Of a DNA stretch of 44,862 nucleotides, positions 41,016-44,862 are shown one piece after another. This stretch comes from Acidobacteriota bacterium (lineage in GTDB: Bacteria > Acidobacteriota > Vicinamibacteria > Vicinamibacterales > UBA8438), in NCBI GenBank assembly GCA_026706755.1, contig JAPOYG010000102.1, positions 1 through 44,862 on the forward strand, written 5' to 3'. How positions within the stretch are numbered: position 1 is the first letter of the stretch; every line of letters begins with the position of its first letter. A program made the translations under genes and the position numbers. The notes below the pieces were generated by a model. The model had not been told where the DNA came from. It saw only the letters and a list, made by a program, of their open reading frames with translations, and did no database searches.

Positions 41016-41948
41016 ATGAACGAACCGCGCACTCGCTGGCTGACGTCGCGGCTGGGCTGCGCGTTGCTCGTCGCGTCGGCGATCGTCGTCGGGACCGTTC
41101 TGGAGAGCGGCGCCCAGGAGCCCCGCAAGATGCGGGAGTCGTTCGCGACGGGCCAGGAGGTAGTGCCCGCGTACGAAGGTTGGGAGCCGAACCCCGACGG
41201 ATCCTTCAACCTCGTCTTCGGCTACTTCAACCGGAACTGGGAAGAGGAGATCGACATCCCGCCCGGTCCGAACAACCGGCTCGATCCGGGCGGCCCGGAT
41301 CTGGGGCAGCCGACGCGCTTCCTGCCCCGCCGCAACCGCTTCCTGTTCAAGGTGCACGTGCCGGCGGACTTCGGCGACGACGAGGTGGTATGGACGCTGA
41401 CGAGCCCCAACGGCGAGACGAAGCGGGCCTACGGCACGCTGCATCCCGACTACTTCATCGACAACAGCGTGCTCATGGCGAACAACGGCGGGGGCGCGTC
41501 CGGCGAAATCTACAAGAACCAGACGCCGGACCTCCTGCTCGTCGGGGAGACGAAGCGCAAGGTCGAGGCCGGGCAATGGGTGACCCTCTCCGCCTACGCG
41601 AGCGATGACGAGTTGCCGAGGCCGCGAGCGATGCGTCGCTTCGATCCGACGAAGCCGCCGGTCAACGTGACGCCGAACGCGGCTACCGGGCTCCGCCTGT
41701 CGTGGTTCGTCTACCGCGGCGGCCCCGGCGAGGTGCGCTTCAATCCGCCGCAGTACAAGGCGTGGGAAGACACGCGGAACAACGCCGACTCGCCGTTCTC
41801 TCCCGGATGGAAGACGCCCGAGGCGCCCCCGATGGGCAAGTGGGTGGTGCAGGCGCGGTTCAGCGAGCCGGGGACGTACATCCTGCGCTGCCTCGCCCAC
41901 GACGGCGGGCTGATGGCGCACGAGGACGTGACCTTCGTCGTCGAATAG
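41016..41948 (+). CDS. Secreted hypothetical protein
   Basis: Signal peptide (RLGCALLVASAIVVGTVLESGAQ), FNLVFGYFNRNWEEEIDIPPGPNNRLDPGGPDLGQPTRFLPRRNRFLFKVHVPADFGDDEVVWTLTSPNG; no enzyme motif recognised. Confidence 0.7.
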   Translation: MNEPRTRWLTSRLGCALLVASAIVVGTVLESGAQEPRKMRESFATGQEVVPAYEGWEPNPDGSFNLVFGYFNRNWEEEIDIPPGPNNRLDPGGPDLGQPTRFLPRRNRFLFKVHVPADFGDDEVVWTLTSPNGETKRAYGTLHPDYFIDNSVLMANNGGGASGEIYKNQTPDLLLVGETKRKVEAGQWVTLSAYASDDELPRPRAMRRFDPTKPPVNVTPNAATGLRLSWFVYRGGPGEVRFNPPQYKAWEDTRNNADSPFSPGWKTPEAPPMGKWVVQARFSEPGTYILRCLAHDGGLMAHEDVTFVVE

Positions 41949-41973
41949 CCCCACCGGACCGGTCTCAATCTCC

Positions 41974-42008
41974 CGACCCCCGTTGCGCCGCGCGCGCAGC
42001 GGGGGTCG
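41974..42008. terminator. Terminator-like hairpin between convergent genes
   Basis: CGACCCCCGTTGCGC (41974-41988) / GCGCAGCGGGGGTCG (41994-42008), one G-T, followed by TGTTCTT. Confidence 0.7.
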
Positions 42009-42170
42009 TGTTCTTCCGCGGTCCACCGCGCCCCCTGGCGAACGCCCGCGGGGCCTCGGCGGCAGCCTCTGGATCGGTCGCTGTCGACGGGGCCCGTGCC
42101 TTCAGGCCTTTGCAGGGCCGCTGCAGGGCCGGTTGCCCGCCGGCTCGACGACCGGCGAAGCCCCGCGAGG

Positions 42171-44138
42171 CTACACGTCCAGATCCAGCGCGTCGTCGGC
42201 CCGTTCCATGATGAAGCGGAAGCGGGCGGAGGCGTCCCGGCCCATGAGATCGGCGATGACCCGATCGGTCTTCAGCCCGTCCTCGATCGCGACGCGCAGC
42301 AGCCGTCGCGTGGCCGGGTTGAGCGTCGTTTCCCAGAGCACGCGCGGCATCATCTCCCCGAGTCCCTTGAAGCGGGTGATCTGAGGTCTGGCGCCACGCC
42401 CGTTCGCCGACCTCGCCTGCGCGAGCAGCCGGTCGCGGTGCGCGTCGTCGACCGCCCAGTGCGTCTCCTTGCCGATGTCGACCCGATAGAGCGGGGGCTG
42501 GGCGAGAAAGACCTTGCCGTTCGTCACGAGGGCCGGGAGGAAGCGGTAGAAGAACGTGAGCAGCAGGGTGGCGATGTGGTGGCCGTCCGAGTCGGCGTCC
42601 GCGAGGATGATGACACGGTCGTAGCGCAACCTGCCGAGATCGAACGACTTCCCGAAGCCGCAGCCGAGCGCGGTGACGACGTCGGAGAGCTCCTTGTTGG
42701 CGAGCACCTTGGACACCGGTGCGCTCTCGACGTTCAGCACCTTGCCGCGGAGCGGCAGGATCGCCTGCCGGGTGCGGTCGCGCCCCTGCTTGGCGGAGCC
42801 GCCCGCCGAGTCCCCCTCGACGATGAAGAGCTCCGTCTCCTCCCGCGCGCTCCCCGTGCAGTCGCTCAGCTTGCCGGGCAGGTTGAGGCGCCTCGACGCC
42901 GCGCTCTTGCGCGTGACGCTCTCCTGCGCGGCGCGGCTCGCGGCCCGGGCGCGGGCGGCGAGAACGATCCGGGCGACGATCGCCTCGGCGACGCTGGGAT
43001 TGTGGTTCAGCCAGTGCTCGAGCGCGGGGCGGACCGCGGCGTCGAGCGCCTGGGTCAGCTCGGGGTTGTTCAGCCGATCCTTGGTCTGGCCCTGGAACTG
43101 CGGCTCCGGCACGAAGATGCTGATGACGCCGGTCAGTCCCTCCCGGATGTCGTCGGCGGTCAGGGTCACGCCCTTCGGCGTCAGGCCGTGCGTGTCGATG
43201 AAGTTGCGCATCGCCTTGCCGAGGCCGGCCCGCACGCCGGCCTCGTGCGTGCCTCCCGAGCCCGTCGGGATCCCGTTGACGTAGCTCCGCACGTGCTCGT
43301 CGGTGGACTCCGTCCACTGCAGGACCACCCCGAAGCGCGACCCCGATTCCGCATGCTCCCGGGCCAGGAGGAACGCCGCGTCGTGGACCGGCGCGGCTTC
43401 CCGTTCCGCGACGATCCGGGCGAGGTAGTCGGTCAGTCCCTCGTCGTGCCGGAAGACCTCGCGAGCCCCCGCTGTCTCGTCCTCGAACACGAACTCGACG
43501 CCGCCGTGCACGTAGCTGGCGACCTCGAGCCGCTCGCGCACGAGGCCCGCGTCGAACGCGGTCCGGGGAAAGATGCGCGGATCGGGGTGGAAACGGATCG
43601 TGGTGCCCGAGCCGCGGGCCGGCCGCAGGCGCCGGAGCGGCGCGACGGGCTTGCCGCGCCGGAAGGTCTGCTGCCAGAGGAAGCCGTCCCGTCTGGAGAT
43701 CGCCACGAGCTCCTGCGACAACGCGTTGACGACGCTCGCGCCAACCCCGTGCAGGCCGCCCGCCGTCCGATAGGTCCGGTTCTCGAACTTGCCGCCGGCG
43801 TGCAGCGTCGTGAAGATGACCTCGAGGGCGCTCGCGCCGTTCGTCGGATGCCGGTCGACCGGCACGCCTCGCCCGTCGTCGCTGACGGTCACCGACGACC
43901 CGTCGGCGTGCAGCGTGACCCGCACGTGCGAAGCGTGGCCGTTCATCGCCTCGTCCACCGCGTTGTCGAGGATCTCCCAGACCAGGTGATGGAGCCCCGG
44001 CGACCCGACGCCCCCGATGTACATGCCGGGGCGCTTGCGCACGGGCTCGAGACCCTCGAGGACCGTGATGTCCTTCGCCGTGTAGGACTGCGCCATGCCG
44101 TTCGTTCCGCGGCCTGGGCTGGGCTCCGAGGCCTTCAC
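42171..44138 (-). CDS. parE: DNA topoisomerase IV/gyrase subunit B (ParE/GyrB type II topoisomerase ATPase subunit)
   Basis: VLEGLEPVRKRPGMYIGGVGSPGLHHLVWEILDNAVDEAMNGHA, TAGGLHGVGASVVNALS, ELFIVEGDSAGGSAKQGRDRTRQAILPLRGKVLNVE, ADADSDGHHIATLLLTFFYRFLP; likely start MAQSYTAKDITVLEG or upstream ATG. Confidence 0.88.
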   Translation of the reverse strand: MKASEPSPGRGTNGMAQSYTAKDITVLEGLEPVRKRPGMYIGGVGSPGLHHLVWEILDNAVDEAMNGHASHVRVTLHADGSSVTVSDDGRGVPVDRHPTNGASALEVIFTTLHAGGKFENRTYRTAGGLHGVGASVVNALSQELVAISRRDGFLWQQTFRRGKPVAPLRRLRPARGSGTTIRFHPDPRIFPRTAFDAGLVRERLEVASYVHGGVEFVFEDETAGAREVFRHDEGLTDYLARIVAEREAAPVHDAAFLLAREHAESGSRFGVVLQWTESTDEHVRSYVNGIPTGSGGTHEAGVRAGLGKAMRNFIDTHGLTPKGVTLTADDIREGLTGVISIFVPEPQFQGQTKDRLNNPELTQALDAAVRPALEHWLNHNPSVAEAIVARIVLAARARAASRAAQESVTRKSAASRRLNLPGKLSDCTGSAREETELFIVEGDSAGGSAKQGRDRTRQAILPLRGKVLNVESAPVSKVLANKELSDVVTALGCGFGKSFDLGRLRYDRVIILADADSDGHHIATLLLTFFYRFLPALVTNGKVFLAQPPLYRVDIGKETHWAVDDAHRDRLLAQARSANGRGARPQITRFKGLGEMMPRVLWETTLNPATRRLLRVAIEDGLKTDRVIADLMGRDASARFRFIMERADDALDLDV

Positions 44139-44265
44139 CGTCGCGGCTCCCCGCCTGGATGACAGGACCCGCGAGAACGCCTTGAGGATGGAACCTCAGT
44201 CTAGCATGGCCGCCATCCGATCTGCTGCGGCGTCCCCCCGGATCGGCCGCGGAACGCGTCCGCGG

Positions 44266-44862
44266 TCACGGCTGGTAGCGCTGCAGTTCCTGACGGACGA
44301 GCGGCGCCATCAGGTACAGCCCCACCAGGTTCGGTATCGCGACCACGAAGACGAGCGCGTCGGAGAGGTCGACCACCGCGCCGAGGTCGACGCTGGCTCC
44401 GATGACGACGAAGACGCAGAAGAACAGCTTGAAGCCGAGGTCCTGTGCGCGGCCCTCGCCGACGAGGTAGGTGAAGGCCTTGAGCCCGTAGTAGGCCCAG
44501 GCGATCATCGTGGAGAAGGCGAACAGCATGGCGGCGACGCCGAGGGGAGCCGCCGACCACGACAGCGTGGAGGTGAACGCGCGCGTGGTCAGCTCGATGC
44601 CGTTCACCCCCGCCCCGGCGAGGGCCGGGTCGTACACCGTCGTGATGATGACGAGCGCGGTCATCGTGCAGATGACGACGGTGTCGAGGAACGGCTCGAT
44701 CAGGCCGACGTAGCCTTCGCTGACGGGCCGCGCGGTGCGCGCCGTGGCGTGCGCGATGGCCGCGCTCCCGAGGCCCGCCTCGTTCGAGAAGGCGGCGCGC
44801 CGGAAGCCGATCACCAGGGCGCCGAGCGCGCCGCCGGCGATGCCCTCGGGTGCGAACGCCCC
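44266..44862 (-). CDS. Alanine/glycine:cation symporter (AGCS family), N-terminus outside the window
   Basis: Open to the window end on minus: GAFAPEGIAGGALGALVIGFRRAAFSNEAGLGSAAIAHATARTARPVSEGYVGLIEPFLDTVVICTMTALVI...IAWAYYGLKAFTYLVG. Confidence 0.93.
   Translation of the reverse strand, partial: GAFAPEGIAGGALGALVIGFRRAAFSNEAGLGSAAIAHATARTARPVSEGYVGLIEPFLDTVVICTMTALVIITTVYDPALAGAGVNGIELTTRAFTSTLSWSAAPLGVAAMLFAFSTMIAWAYYGLKAFTYLVGEGRAQDLGFKLFFCVFVVIGASVDLGAVVDLSDALVFVVAIPNLVGLYLMAPLVRQELQRYQP

Noticed and set aside
44190-44210. TTGAGGATGGAACCTCAG hairpin upstream of parE
   Set aside because: Only a 5-bp stem; too weak to support a terminator or riboswitch call.

Overview
This is a high-GC bacterial chromosomal window (probably Acidobacteriota-like; that is inferred from gene content and order only). 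It is densely packed, mostly plus-strand, housekeeping DNA. I see no CRISPR array, phage, transposon, rRNA or tRNA. Order: lysS(3' part)-lolC/E-lolD | clpC | bamA-skp-[fabZ::lpxA fusion]-lpxI-Gfo/Idh (gnnA-like) | degenerate mqnE-like-mqnA-mqnC-amidohydrolase(mqnX-like)-ubiA/mqnP-ubiX-ubiE | tonB-like-microORF-miaA-hfq-dgt | DUF177-rpmF-fabD-fabG-acpP-fabF-etfB-etfA-etfQO-DUF374-HDAC-like | leuS-lptE-holA | rpsT(-) | htpG | small ORFs | cytochrome c/Cu-monooxygenase-like secreted protein-secreted protein | parE/gyrB-like(-) | AGCS symporter(-, partial). The most interesting signal is an intact, translationally coupled ORF in the mqnE position of a futalosine-menaquinone operon. It keeps the N- and C-terminal MqnE/MqnC-type sequence but has lost the whole CxxxCxxC [4Fe-4S]/SAM loop, so it looks like a 'radical-SAM pseudoenzyme'. 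Other leads are a FabZ-LpxA fusion, a family of palindromic GAGYTYGCGCCGCAG elements that often start at stop codons, a hexanucleotide-repeat insertion in BamA, and a heme/copper-type secreted oxidoreductase.
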